The translations under genes were made by a program, and so were the position numbers. 56,341 nt of DNA, taken from contig JAUYNR010000091.1 in assembly GCA_030698225.1 (NCBI GenBank), positions 1-56,341 of the forward strand, in the 5' to 3' direction. Under the pieces are notes generated by a model. The model saw nothing but the letters and a program-made list of their open reading frames with translations. It was not told where the DNA came from and did not search any database. The DNA comes from Oxalobacteraceae bacterium. GTDB taxonomy: Bacteria; Pseudomonadota; Gammaproteobacteria; Burkholderiales; Burkholderiaceae_D. Positions 47,561-56,201 of this stretch are shown piece after piece; positions within the stretch are counted from its first letter, which is position 1; each line of letters begins with the position of its first letter.

Positions 47561-49426
47561 TCAGGCGATTTCATCGAGCCTCTTGCCTGCCAGCGCAGAA
47601 CGCACGCTACGATCCATGCGCCGTGCAGCGAATTCCTCGGTGCCGTACGCCAGCGCATTGACCGCTGCGCGAATGGCGAGATGATCGATGCCCGACACCT
47701 GCTCCCGCACGCGTTGCAGCAAGGCGTCGATTGCGGCACGCTCGTCATCGGACAGCAAGTTGCCATCGTTATCCAGCGCCGACTGCGTCGCCAGCATGAT
47801 CCGTTCTGCCTCGACCTGCTCTTCACGCAACGCGCGCGACTGCATGTCGATATCTGCCGACGCAAACGAATCCTGCAGCATGCGGGCCACCTCGTCGTCG
47901 CCCAGGCCATACGACGGCTTGACCACGATCGACGCCTCGACGCCGGAGCGCAATTCACGCGCCGACACCGACAGCAAGCCATCCGCATCGACCTGATAAG
48001 TGATGCGAATGCGCGCGGTGCCGGCCGCCATCGGCGGAATGCCGCGCAACTCGAAACGGGCCAGCGAGCGGCAATCGCTGACCAGTTCCCGGTCGCCCTG
48101 CACCACATGCACCGCCAGCGCGGTCTGGCCATCCTTGAAAGTGGTGAATTCCTGCGCCCGGGCGCAGGGGATGGTGGCATTGCGCGGGATGACCTTTTCC
48201 GCCAGGCCGCCCATGGTTTCGATCCCGAGCGAGAGCGGAATCACGTCCAGCAACAGCCAGTCGTCGCCCGCTGCACGGTTGCCCGCCAGCAGATTGGCTT
48301 GTATCGCCGCGCCCAATGCGACTACCTGGTCCGGATCAATATTGGCCAGCGGCATGGTCTGGAAGAATTCGCCGACTGCCTTGCGCGCATGCGGCATCCT
48401 GGTGGCACCGCCCACCAGCACCACGCCATCGACATCATCAGTCGACAAGCCGGCATCACGCAGCGCCTTGCGGCAGGGCGCCAGGGTTTTGGCGATCAGA
48501 TGCTGGGTGATTTCAGTGAATTTGGCCGCGCTCACTGCCAGATTCACGGTCTCGCCCGATTTCAACGCCGCATCGATATGGGTCTCGGACTTGGACGACA
48601 GCAGCTCTTTCGCTTCGCGCGCCTTGACCATCAACAGGCGGGTATCCTGGTCCGACAGCGGCGCCAGCTTGGCCTGTTCGATGATCCAGCAAAACAGGCG
48701 ATGATCGAAATCGTCGCCACCCAGCGCGGAATCGCCGCCAGTGGACAAGACCTCGAACACGCCCTTGGTCAGCTTCAGGATCGAAATATCGAAAGTGCCG
48801 CCGCCCAGGTCATACACCGCATAAATCCCTTCGGAGCCATTGTCCAGTCCGTAGGCGATTGCCGCCGCAGTCGGCTCGTTGAGCAGGCGCAGCACGTTGA
48901 TGCCGGCCAGACGGGCCGCATCCTTGGTGGCTTGGCGCTGCGCATCGTCGAAATACGCCGGCACCGTAATGACCGCGCCGACCAGATCGTCGCCGAGCGC
49001 ATCTTCCGCCTGCTGGCGCAGGGTGGCCAGGATCTGGGCGGAAATTTCCACCGGACTCTTTACGCCGGCAGTGGTATTGATCTGCACCATTCCGGGTGCA
49101 TCCTGGAAGTCGTAAGGCAGGTTCTCCGCATACGGGACATCCTTCAGGCCGCGCCCCATGAAGCGCTTGACCGAGACGATAGTATTTTTCGGGTCGGTGG
49201 TCTGCGCCGCTTGCGCCTTATAGCCAATATGCACCTGACCTCCGGGCAGATAGCGCACGATGGACGGCAGCAAGCAGCGCCCTTCCTCGTCCATCAGGAT
49301 TTCGGGAATGCTGTTGCGCACGGTGGCGACCAGCGAATTGGTGGTGCCCAGATCAATCCCGACCGCGAGCCGATGCTGGTGCGGCGCGGTGGACATGCCG
49401 GGTTCTGCGATTTGTAAGAGTGCCAT
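47561..49426 (-). CDS. hscA: Fe-S assembly chaperone HscA (Hsp70 family)
   Basis: 621 residues. ATPase domain: [45 protein letters not shown] and [11 protein letters not shown]; the substrate-binding domain begins about 390 ([14 protein letters not shown]). It releases clusters from IscU, recognising its LPPVK motif, with HscB as co-chaperone. Start [10 protein letters not shown] at 49426 chosen. Upstream, 5 bp away, ends a transporter remnant that separates it from hscB. Confidence 0.96.
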   Translation of the reverse strand: MALLQIAEPGMSTAPHQHRLAVGIDLGTTNSLVATVRNSIPEILMDEEGRCLLPSIVRYLPGGQVHIGYKAQAAQTTDPKNTIVSVKRFMGRGLKDVPYAENLPYDFQDAPGMVQINTTAGVKSPVEISAQILATLRQQAEDALGDDLVGAVITVPAYFDDAQRQATKDAARLAGINVLRLLNEPTAAAIAYGLDNGSEGIYAVYDLGGGTFDISILKLTKGVFEVLSTGGDSALGGDDFDHRLFCWIIEQAKLAPLSDQDTRLLMVKAREAKELLSSKSETHIDAALKSGETVNLAVSAAKFTEITQHLIAKTLAPCRKALRDAGLSTDDVDGVVLVGGATRMPHARKAVGEFFQTMPLANIDPDQVVALGAAIQANLLAGNRAAGDDWLLLDVIPLSLGIETMGGLAEKVIPRNATIPCARAQEFTTFKDGQTALAVHVVQGDRELVSDCRSLARFELRGIPPMAAGTARIRITYQVDADGLLSVSARELRSGVEASIVVKPSYGLGDDEVARMLQDSFASADIDMQSRALREEQVEAERIMLATQSALDNDGNLLSDDERAAIDALLQRVREQVSGIDHLAIRAAVNALAYGTEEFAARRMDRSVRSALAGKRLDEIA

Positions 49427-49431
49427 GCGAG

Positions 49432-49665
49432 TTACCGTGAGGCCGGCAGGGCGATGCGGATACCGAGGCCGATAAAGGCGCACCCTGCCAGACGATTTAA
49501 ATTAATGGAAGCGGACGCGTTGCGCTGCAGGCAGGCGCCGACGTTCCCGGAAAAAAAGGCGATGCTCCCGAAGATGCACAGCGTCACCAGAATGAATAGC
49601 GCATCCTGCCCGGGAGCCAGCGTCACGGTGGCGGCAGCGATCAGGAATAACCAGATATCAGGCAT
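49432..49665 (-). pseudogene. Internally deleted LysE/RhtB-family transporter remnant
   Basis: 77 residues. The N-terminus PDIWLFLIAAATVTLAPGQD ALFI resembles the first helix of LysE/RhtB amino-acid exporters (their TPGPD motif appears here as APGQD), and the C-terminus [19 protein letters not shown] with LGIRIAL resembles their last helix. The central part of a normal about 200-residue protein is missing, yet the frame is open. It lies between hscB (26 bp) and hscA (5 bp), an unusual position. Most likely decay of an inserted gene; a small functional membrane peptide cannot be excluded. Confidence 0.7.
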
Positions 49666-49691
49666 CTTTGTCACCCTCATGCATTCGTAGA

Positions 49692-50210
49692 TCAGGCGGC
49701 TTCAAGGGCGGCGAATGCATCGCCGATCTCGTGGCCAAATTTTTCCAGAAACATCAATTGCCGCACGCCCACGGCTGCTTGCGTGAAATCCGCGCTATCG
49801 AGCGCACTGCCAATCCGCGCCACCTGGACCCTGCGTACCGCACGCAGTTCGTCATCGATCCGCTCCAGCGCTGCCATATCCTTGGCCGCCCGGGCATCAT
49901 CGAGCGCTTCACGCCATTCCATCTGCTGCATCAGGAATGCCGCCGGCATCGACGTATTAGATTCCGTCTGCAGGTCGATGCCATGCAGTTCGCACAGGTA
50001 AGCAGCACGCTTGAGGGGATTCTTCAAGGTCTGATAGGCTTCGTTGGCGCGTGTCGCCCATTGCATCGCCACCCGCTTTTCAGCGTCGGTGGCACTGACG
50101 AACTTGTCGGGATGGACCCGATTCTGGACTTCGTGATACGCGACATCCAGTGCGCCGACATCGATCGTGAACTGTTGCGGCAACTGGAATAAGTCGAAGT
50201 GATTTTGCAT
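49692..50210 (-). CDS. hscB: Fe-S assembly co-chaperone HscB (J protein)
   Basis: 172 residues. The J domain carries the HPD motif (VQNRVHPDKFVS); the C-terminal helical domain (LMQQMEWREALDDA) binds IscU. It stimulates HscA. The start MQNHFDLFQL at 50210 is family-like; no strong SD. It is separated from iscA by 375 bp, so it may need its own promoter. Confidence 0.95.
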   Translation of the reverse strand: MQNHFDLFQLPQQFTIDVGALDVAYHEVQNRVHPDKFVSATDAEKRVAMQWATRANEAYQTLKNPLKRAAYLCELHGIDLQTESNTSMPAAFLMQQMEWREALDDARAAKDMAALERIDDELRAVRRVQVARIGSALDSADFTQAAVGVRQLMFLEKFGHEIGDAFAALEAA

Positions 50211-50405
50211 TTTGGGTAACAATCAAAACAAAAGCCTGTCCAGACATCAACAGGCTCATTTTCGGGCAAGGTTCCCGTCCTTTATTGCAACGTTACAGAG
50301 CAGAAAACGGAATCGGCAACTGCACACTGCAAAGTATCCAAATCGCCACGCGTGCTGCACATTGCCCACCAAAAACACGAACCGGACTCACACCTTTTAA
50401 AAATA

Positions 50406-50464
50406 GGGAGTATGCCTATTTTTATGGAATTTTCCGCATATTTTTGTTGTGGTTTTAAATATAC
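50406..50464 (+). repeat. Three-box intergenic element, copy E
   Basis: GGGAGTATG (50406-50414), 19 bp, CCGCATA (50434-50440), 19 bp, TATAC (50460-50464, one change). Box 1 lies inside a hairpin AAAATAGG/CCTATTTT. It sits in the 375-bp gap 50211-50585 between iscA and hscB, which shows no gene. Confidence 0.8.
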
Positions 50465-50585
50465 TATAGTCAGTGCAAAACGCGCATCAAACGTTCGCCT
50501 GAGCCTGAACGCCTGTTCCGGAGTCAGCGATCTCTTTTCCTGTCTTTCGTGGAGACTGTTTCCCGCATGATGAGCTTGCGCAACA

Positions 50586-50909
50586 TCAGATCGTAAACGA
50601 TTCTCCGCAACCGCATTCGTCCTTGACGTTCGGATTATGGAACTTGAAGCCTTCGTTCAAGCCTTCGCGCGCGAAATCCAGTTCGGTGCCGTCGATATAG
50701 GACAGACTCTTCGGATCGACGAATACCTTGACGCCATAGGATTCGAACACGATGTCTTCCGCCTCCATCTGGTCGACATATTCGAGCTTATAGGCCAAGC
50801 CGGAACAACCGGTGGTACGAACCCCGAAACGCAAACCGATGCCATTGCCGCGCCGGTCGATGTAACGACTGATGTGTTTCGCCGCTTTTTCAGTCAGAGT
50901 GATTGCCAT
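50586..50909 (-). CDS. iscA: Fe-S carrier/assembly protein IscA
   Basis: 107 residues, A-type carrier. Three ligating Cys: [13 protein letters not shown] and DECGCGESF near the C-terminus. Start MAITLTEKA at 50909 after GGAGAAAA. It is 57 bp after iscU. It delivers clusters to target apoproteins. Confidence 0.96.
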   Translation of the reverse strand: MAITLTEKAAKHISRYIDRRGNGIGLRFGVRTTGCSGLAYKLEYVDQMEAEDIVFESYGVKVFVDPKSLSYIDGTELDFAREGLNEGFKFHNPNVKDECGCGESFTI

Positions 50910-50966
50910 GATTTTCTCCATACCATTCTCCCGCCAGGAAGAAGGAATGCTGTTTGCACCAAAAAC

Positions 50967-51365
50967 TTAAATCGCTGCCGATTCCGCGCCATGCTTGTTT
51001 TTATAGTCCAGCACCGCTGCCTTGATCGCATCTTCGGCCAGGATCGAGCAGTGAATTTTCACTGGCGGCAATGCGAGTTCTTCGGCAATTTGCGTATTTT
51101 TGATATCCAGCGCCTGATCCAGCGTCTTGCCCTTGACCCACTCGGTCACCAGCGACGAGGACGCAATGGCGGAACCGCAGCCGTAGGTCTTGAACTTGGC
51201 ATCTTCGATCACGCCATCCGCACCGACCTTGATTTGCAGTTTCATCACGTCGCCGCAAGCAGGCGCACCTACCATGCCGGTACCGACGGAATCGTCGTTC
51301 TTGTCGAACGCGCCGACATTGCGCGGATTTTCGTAGTGATCGAGAACTTTTTCCGAATAAGCCAT
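50967..51365 (-). CDS. iscU: Fe-S cluster scaffold IscU
   Basis: 132 residues. The three scaffold Cys are in GAPACGDVMKL, YGCGSAIASS and KIHCSILAED; the HscA-recognition motif LPPVK is present, as is the Asp of the ACGD segment. The RBS AAGGAG precedes the ATG. It accepts sulphur from IscS. Confidence 0.97.
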   Translation of the reverse strand: MAYSEKVLDHYENPRNVGAFDKNDDSVGTGMVGAPACGDVMKLQIKVGADGVIEDAKFKTYGCGSAIASSSLVTEWVKGKTLDQALDIKNTQIAEELALPPVKIHCSILAEDAIKAAVLDYKNKHGAESAAI

Positions 51366-51426
51366 TTTGATGCTCCTTAAAACAATACGTTGATTCTGCT
51401 TGCATTTTCGATACGAAAAATCCAGC

Positions 51427-52680
51427 TCAGTGGGCGGCCCACTTGATCGAACTGATGTCGATCCCTTCTTTATGCATATCCCACAGTGGCGACAGCTCGC
51501 GTAATTTTGCCACTTTAGATTTCATGAGTTCGATCGTGAAATCAATTTCTTCTTCGGTCGTAAAGCGGCCGATGGTAAAGCGGATCGAGCTATGCGCAAG
51601 TTCATCGCTGCGGCCCAGCGCACGCAATACATACGAAGGCTCCAGGCTGGCCGAGGTGCAAGCGGAACCGGAAGACACCGCGATATCCTTGATCGCCATA
51701 ATCAGCGACTCGCCTTCGACGAAGTTGAAGCTGGCATTCAGATTGTGCGGCACCCGGTGCTCCATGTCGCCGTTGATGTAGACCTCTTCAATCTCCTGCA
51801 GGCCCTTGGCCAGACGGTCGCGCAACGCCTGGATACGAACCGATTCCGTTGCCATTTCTTCCTTGGCGATACGAAAAGCCTCACCCATGCCGACAATCTG
51901 GTGCGTCGGCAAGGTACCGGAGCGCAAGCCGCGCTCATGGCCGCCGCCATGCATTTGCGCCTCGATGCGCACCCGCGGCTTGCGCCGCACGTACAGGGCG
52001 CCAATACCTTTCGGGCCGTAGGTCTTGTGTGCGGTGAAAGTCATCAGGTCAACTTTGGATTTTTCCAGGTCGATGTCCACCTTGCCGGTGGCCTGGGCTG
52101 CATCGCAATGGAAAATAATGCCTTTGGCACGACATAGCTCGCCAATCTCATCAATCGGCTGGATCACGCCGATTTCATTATTGACCAGCATCACCGATAC
52201 CAGGATCGTATCGGGACGGATAGCTTCCTTCAACTGTTCGATCGTTATCAAGCCATTTTCTTGCGGCTGCAGGTAGGTCGCGTCAAAACCTTGCCGCTCC
52301 AGTTCGCGTACCGTATCGAGCACCGACTTGTGCTCGGTCTTGACTGTGATGATGTGCTTGCCCTTGGTCTTATAGAACTGGGCTGCGCCCTTGAGTGCCA
52401 AGTTATTGCCTTCGGTAGCACCGGAAGTCCAGATAATTTCGCGCGGATCGGCATGCACCAGAGCGGCAACTTGCGCACGCGCTTCCTCTACCGCTTTTTC
52501 AGCCGACCAACCGTACATGTGGCTGCGCGAAGCAGGATTGCCAAACTGCTCGCGCAGATACGGGATCATCTTGTCGGCAACACGCGGATCAACCGGCGTA
52601 GTTGCGGAATAGTCCATATAAATAGGGAAATGCGGCGCCTTCAGTGAATCAATCAGACTTTTTTCCAACGGTGCGTTCAT
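51427..52680 (-). CDS. iscS: Cysteine desulfurase IscS
   Basis: 417 residues, slightly longer at the N-terminus than E. coli IscS. PLP enzyme: Lys in [19 protein letters not shown], persulfide Cys loop in [18 protein letters not shown], and [13 protein letters not shown] near the N-terminus. Start MNAPLEKSL at 52680 is preceded by GGAG. It provides sulphur for Fe-S clusters and probably tRNA thiolation. Confidence 0.97.
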   Translation of the reverse strand: MNAPLEKSLIDSLKAPHFPIYMDYSATTPVDPRVADKMIPYLREQFGNPASRSHMYGWSAEKAVEEARAQVAALVHADPREIIWTSGATEGNNLALKGAAQFYKTKGKHIITVKTEHKSVLDTVRELERQGFDATYLQPQENGLITIEQLKEAIRPDTILVSVMLVNNEIGVIQPIDEIGELCRAKGIIFHCDAAQATGKVDIDLEKSKVDLMTFTAHKTYGPKGIGALYVRRKPRVRIEAQMHGGGHERGLRSGTLPTHQIVGMGEAFRIAKEEMATESVRIQALRDRLAKGLQEIEEVYINGDMEHRVPHNLNASFNFVEGESLIMAIKDIAVSSGSACTSASLEPSYVLRALGRSDELAHSSIRFTIGRFTTEEEIDFTIELMKSKVAKLRELSPLWDMHKEGIDISSIKWAAH

Positions 52681-52699
52681 TCTCAAGCTCCAAATGTCA

Positions 52700-53182
52700 T
52701 CAGGCGACGACGTGGGTACGACGCGATTGCATGACAACCACGCTTTGTTCAGTATTTTTTTGCTTTTGCTGATCGGCAAGATCCTTAAGCGAGACGGAAT
52801 CGAGATATTCGACCATTTTTGCATTTAAGGTCGACCACAGATCATGCGTCATGCAACGACCTCCGGCTTCCTGCTTTGAGTGATTACAGTTTTCCTTGCC
52901 ACCGCATTGCGTCGCATCAAGCTGCTCGTCAACCGCAATTATAATGTCCGCCACCGTCACATCCTCGGCCTTACGCGCCAGATTGTAACCGCCTCCGGGA
53001 CCACGCACAGACTCTACAATCTTATGGCGACGCAACTTGCCAAACAGTTGCTCCAGGTAGGAAAGCGAAATTTCTTGCCGTTGGCTGATACCAGACAGAG
53101 TAACCGGCCCGTTATCCTGACGCAAAGCCAGGTCAATCATCGCAGTCACCGCAAAACGGCCTTTTGTTGTCAGACGCATCAA
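52700..53182 (-). CDS. iscR: Fe-S-responsive regulator IscR
   Basis: 160 residues, Rrf2 family: a winged helix ([31 protein letters not shown]) and cluster-binding Cys/His region. The ligands CGGKENC and CMTHDLW are present, but the second and third Cys are 10 residues apart instead of 5 in E. coli (an insertion including HSKQEAGG). It represses the isc operon when carrying a 2Fe-2S cluster. First gene of the operon; the promoter with an IscR-like box is at 53251-53280. Confidence 0.95.
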   Translation of the reverse strand: MMRLTTKGRFAVTAMIDLALRQDNGPVTLSGISQRQEISLSYLEQLFGKLRRHKIVESVRGPGGGYNLARKAEDVTVADIIIAVDEQLDATQCGGKENCNHSKQEAGGRCMTHDLWSTLNAKMVEYLDSVSLKDLADQQKQKNTEQSVVVMQSRRTHVVA

Positions 53183-53250
53183 AACCCCAGTCTTAAAAAC
53201 ACACTCGGCACAACCTTCAAGAAAACTTTAATTCCCGATCAATTTGATCA

Positions 53251-53280
53251 AGTATAGCAAACCTGAGTAAATTTGTCAGG
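53251..53280 (-). promoter_or_regulatory. isc promoter with IscR type-1-like operator
   Basis: Minus strand: -35 TGACAA (53273-53278), 16 bp, -10 TATACT (53251-53256). The dyad CCTGACAAATTTACTCAGG (53262-53280) covers the -35 and closely resembles the E. coli iscR type-1 site. A second near-palindrome, GATCAATTTGATC (53237-53249), lies at the likely transcription start. Confidence 0.8.
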
Positions 53281-53439
53281 TAAGCGTCAAGATCGAATAG
53301 GAGGCCCGGATCCAAGCCCGAACAGCATCATTTCAGCGAGTTGTCCCGATCAAGCTATGGCCGGTCTCCGCTAAAAAATAATTTCATCGCGCTGCTACCG
53401 GTAGGCGTCGTTCGACTGAGGAAAGAAAACGCAGACTCA

Positions 53440-53588
53440 AAATGAAAACGGCGGTATTGCGCCGCCGCTCTCATTTCCCTTGTAGTGAGGGAGCACTAGT
53501 AAGGAGCATCAAACTCCTCGGTCCGCATTGAATGCGGTTGCGAGTGGTGTTCTCGAATACTACTTATCACTCTTGAGATTCAAAGCGA
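53440..53588 (-). ncRNA. Candidate small RNA between iscR and sppA
   Basis: A minus-strand promoter (-35 TGACTC 53618-53623, 17 bp, -10 TATATA 53595-53600) is followed about 140 nt later by a terminator-like hairpin (CGGCGG/CCGCCG at 53449-53467, then TTTTCATTTT). In between are compact hairpins CCGCAT-TCA-ATGCGG and AGGAG-N7-CTCCT and no ORF with an SD. It does not match 6S, tmRNA, RNase P or SRP RNA as I remember them. The remaining parts of the 759-bp gap 53183-53941 show no gene. Confidence 0.5.
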
Positions 53589-53941
53589 GAATGGTATATA
53601 GACAGACCTCCTGAATCGAGTCACACAAATAGAAAACCAATCCCCAAAACCAGACAGATACACCGTCAAATGATCCTACTTGCCCACAAATGCCATGAGT
53701 GGAATTTCTAATGATTCAAAGACAATTCTTTGAATATTTACCTCTTGGCGAATGAACTGTTCATAGCCTAAATATAGGCAAAGACTCAAAAGTTGCAAGG
53801 AAATATTTGTGCATCAAAAAACAAAGATGAGAATATCTCCGCTTCAGCAAGTTTGCAAGTTCTCTGTAGTGCCATGAAAAAAAACCACTCGGACTGGGAC
53901 TCTGAAAATTTTTTGTCGATATCGAATAATTTCCGTATCGA

Positions 53942-54946
53942 TTATCGCAAACCCGGCAGAGTGCCGTGCCATGCCGATTTGATCGCGGCGGCTCCTATCG
54001 CAGCGCCAAATTTTTTCAAGACTCGGTCAGGCAAGCCTTCATGCTCGGTGTAATCGACAATATTCTCAGCCTTGATTATGTCGCGAGCGACCGTATCAAC
54101 TGTTCCCAAGCCATCAGCCAATCCCAACTCAATTGCCTTGGATCCGCTCCAGAATAATCCGGAAAATATCTCTGGCGATTCTTTCAGTCGAGCTCCACGG
54201 CCCGTGCGTACTGCATCGATAAATTGTGCGTGAATTTCATCCAGCATGGACTGTGCATAAATGCTATCTTTTTCAGACCGTGGCGAAAATGGATCCATAA
54301 ATCCCTTGTTGCTTCCTGCAGTAAGCAAGCGCCGTTCAACTCCGAGTTTCTCCATCAATCCAGACACGCCGAAACCATCCATCAGGACGCCGATAGAACC
54401 GACGATGCTGGCTTTATTGACAAAAATTTTATCTGCTGCCGCAGCAATGTAATAACCGCCGGATGCGCAAACCTCGTCAACCACAACATACAGATGTTTG
54501 CCTGGATACATTTTACGCATCCGCACAATTTCGTCATTAATCATGCCGGCCTGTACCGGACTTCCGCCAGGACTATTGATGCGCAAAATGACGCCAACGG
54601 AAGAATCTGCAGAAAATGCATTATCCAGCGCAGGGACAACCACATCGGCCGCGCCGCTGCCTCCCGCTTCGATTGCCCCGTTGATCTCCACCAGCGCGGT
54701 GTGGCGCCCCTGTTTACGTATATCGGCACCACCCAGATCGAATATCTGCCAGACACCGTAAAAAATGAGGGAAAGCGTCAATAATTTGAAAAAAATCCCC
54801 CAACGACGCTTCGCACGCTGCTCCCTGATAGTGGAGAAAGCCAGTTTCTCCAACACATCACGCTCCCATCCATTCTTTCTGATATCGGATTTCATTTGAT
54901 CCATTGAAGTCTTGTTGGGCATACTGTCGAAGTCATTATCGTTCAT
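53942..54946 (-). CDS. sppA: Signal peptide peptidase-like protease (SppA, S49 family)
   Basis: 334 residues. A hydrophilic N-terminus, one membrane helix (about 48-64, IFFKLLTLSLIFYGVWQIF), then a periplasmic S49 domain. The catalytic Ser is in DEVCASGGYYIAAAADKIF, and the likely Lys in the GSNKGFMDPFSP region; INSPGGSPVQAGMI forms the oxyanion part. Short SppA type, as usual in Burkholderiales. It digests cleaved signal peptides or membrane proteins. It follows the Rieske gene after 125 bp. Confidence 0.93.
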   Translation of the reverse strand: MNDNDFDSMPNKTSMDQMKSDIRKNGWERDVLEKLAFSTIREQRAKRRWGIFFKLLTLSLIFYGVWQIFDLGGADIRKQGRHTALVEINGAIEAGGSGAADVVVPALDNAFSADSSVGVILRINSPGGSPVQAGMINDEIVRMRKMYPGKHLYVVVDEVCASGGYYIAAAADKIFVNKASIVGSIGVLMDGFGVSGLMEKLGVERRLLTAGSNKGFMDPFSPRSEKDSIYAQSMLDEIHAQFIDAVRTGRGARLKESPEIFSGLFWSGSKAIELGLADGLGTVDTVARDIIKAENIVDYTEHEGLPDRVLKKFGAAIGAAAIKSAWHGTLPGLR

Positions 54947-55071
54947 GGTTTTAGCTGGTTACGTTTGCCCTGAAGGCCGCGCAATGCAAACACGGTTTCG
55001 CAAGCGATTGTTCAAATACTTTCGAAAATTGAGGGGAAATAACTATCGCTGCTTAGCTGCTGGATTCTGAA

Positions 55072-55443
55072 TCAGGCAATTGCCGGGCGAATATAGTCAT
55101 CCGGCTGCCAAAAAATATGGCTGTCAACTTCAATCACTGTTATTGCCCGCAGGCTTGCACCACGGCAAGGCCCCCCCGCACACTTTCCTGTACTTGGAGT
55201 ATAGAGAGCTCCATGTGTAGAACACATAAGATACGAGCCACTGGATTCAAAAAAAACCCCAGGATTCCAGTCCAGTTCCATCGGGACATGCGCGCAGCGG
55301 TTCAGAAATCCGCGCACGATACCGTCATGACGCACGACGAAGCCGACCGCATCTTCTCCACCTGCAGTGACAGGGAAACGCACCCCAGGTCCACCCTCCT
55401 GGGCTTCATCCGAACGACAGATTGAAATGATTACATCGGTCAT
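55072..55443 (-). CDS. Rieske 2Fe-2S domain protein
   Basis: 123 residues, a single Rieske domain. Ligand pairs are C-x-H in NRCAHVPMELDW and C-x2-H in MCSTHGALYTPSTGKC. No membrane helix, so a soluble ferredoxin-like protein. The partner enzyme is unknown; the gene is conserved between gph and sppA in beta-proteobacteria. It starts 6 bp after gph, indicating an operon. Confidence 0.92.
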   Translation of the reverse strand: MTDVIISICRSDEAQEGGPGVRFPVTAGGEDAVGFVVRHDGIVRGFLNRCAHVPMELDWNPGVFFESSGSYLMCSTHGALYTPSTGKCAGGPCRGASLRAITVIEVDSHIFWQPDDYIRPAIA

Positions 55444-55449
55444 TCTCAG

Positions 55450-56109
55450 TCACGCGTGGCGACTCAGCCAGTCGCGCAATATCGGCACGGAACTTGCTGA
55501 AAACAACGGGTTCAATGTGCGCAATTGGTGCTCTGGATGCGCGCCATACTCTACAGCAATGCCGGCTGCGCCTGCATTGACAGCCATCTGGAGATCGTGT
55601 GTGGTATCACCAATCATGACCGTGCGCTTTATGTCCTGACCAAGTTCACGGGTTAACTCTTGCAGCATGGCTGGATGTGGTTTGGAAAAAGTTTCGTCTG
55701 CACAACGTGTTGCATCAAATAAAGATAGCAAATTGACAGCGTCAAGGGCGCGGTTCAAACCGACCCGGCTCTTGCCGGTAGCTACAGCAAGAAAATACCC
55801 TTCTTGCGTCAGCTCAGCCAGCATTGCAGGGACTCCCTCAAATAAGGTCAAGACATGGTCCTTAGTTAAATAATGATAACGATAACGCTCAATCATACGC
55901 GGATAATATTTCGCATCGACGCTTGGCAATACCGCCTCCATGGCCTCCTGCAATCCCAAACCAATCACATGCGATGCCATGTTGTCGTCCGGCACCGGCA
56001 AGCCCAAATCCTTGGCCGCTGCCTGAATACATCTGGCAATGGTCGCAGTGCTATCCATCAAGGTGCCATCCCAATCGAACACGATTAAATCAAATTGCTT
56101 TCTTGCCAT
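55450..56109 (-). CDS. gph: HAD-family phosphatase (phosphoglycolate phosphatase-like)
   Basis: 219 residues. HAD motif I DWDGTLMDST, motif II in VATGKSR, and motif III/IV in KPHPAMLQ and MIGDTTHDLQMA are intact, with a helical cap between. Gph-type specificity for 2-phosphoglycolate is likely but unproven. I chose MARKQFDLI at 56109; a longer frame to 56265 enters the terminal repeat and is not family-like. In relatives rluC usually precedes it; here the window ends in the repeat. Confidence 0.9.
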   Translation of the reverse strand: MARKQFDLIVFDWDGTLMDSTATIARCIQAAAKDLGLPVPDDNMASHVIGLGLQEAMEAVLPSVDAKYYPRMIERYRYHYLTKDHVLTLFEGVPAMLAELTQEGYFLAVATGKSRVGLNRALDAVNLLSLFDATRCADETFSKPHPAMLQELTRELGQDIKRTVMIGDTTHDLQMAVNAGAAGIAVEYGAHPEHQLRTLNPLFSASSVPILRDWLSRHA

Positions 56110-56201
56110 TTTTCTGGCAGTACATTCTGCCAACTCCATTATTTCATGTGTTAATAAAATATTAAAAGTAACTTTAATTACGCTCAAGTCACATTTAGTT
56201 A

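Noticed and set aside
47132..49417. Long open frame on the plus strand opposite fdx and hscA
   Set aside because: It is the antisense shadow of GC-rich hscA and fdx; composition is Arg/His/Gln-rich with no family likeness and no RBS.
9855..50464. Treating all three-box elements as ordinary promoters or terminators of the flanking genes
   Set aside because: Orientation relative to neighbouring genes is inconsistent: two lie between convergent genes, and separate terminators are already present beside copies A and C.
53793..54053. Short plus-strand frame at the 3' side of sppA
   Set aside because: It overlaps the sppA 3' end antisense, has no SD and no recognisable features.
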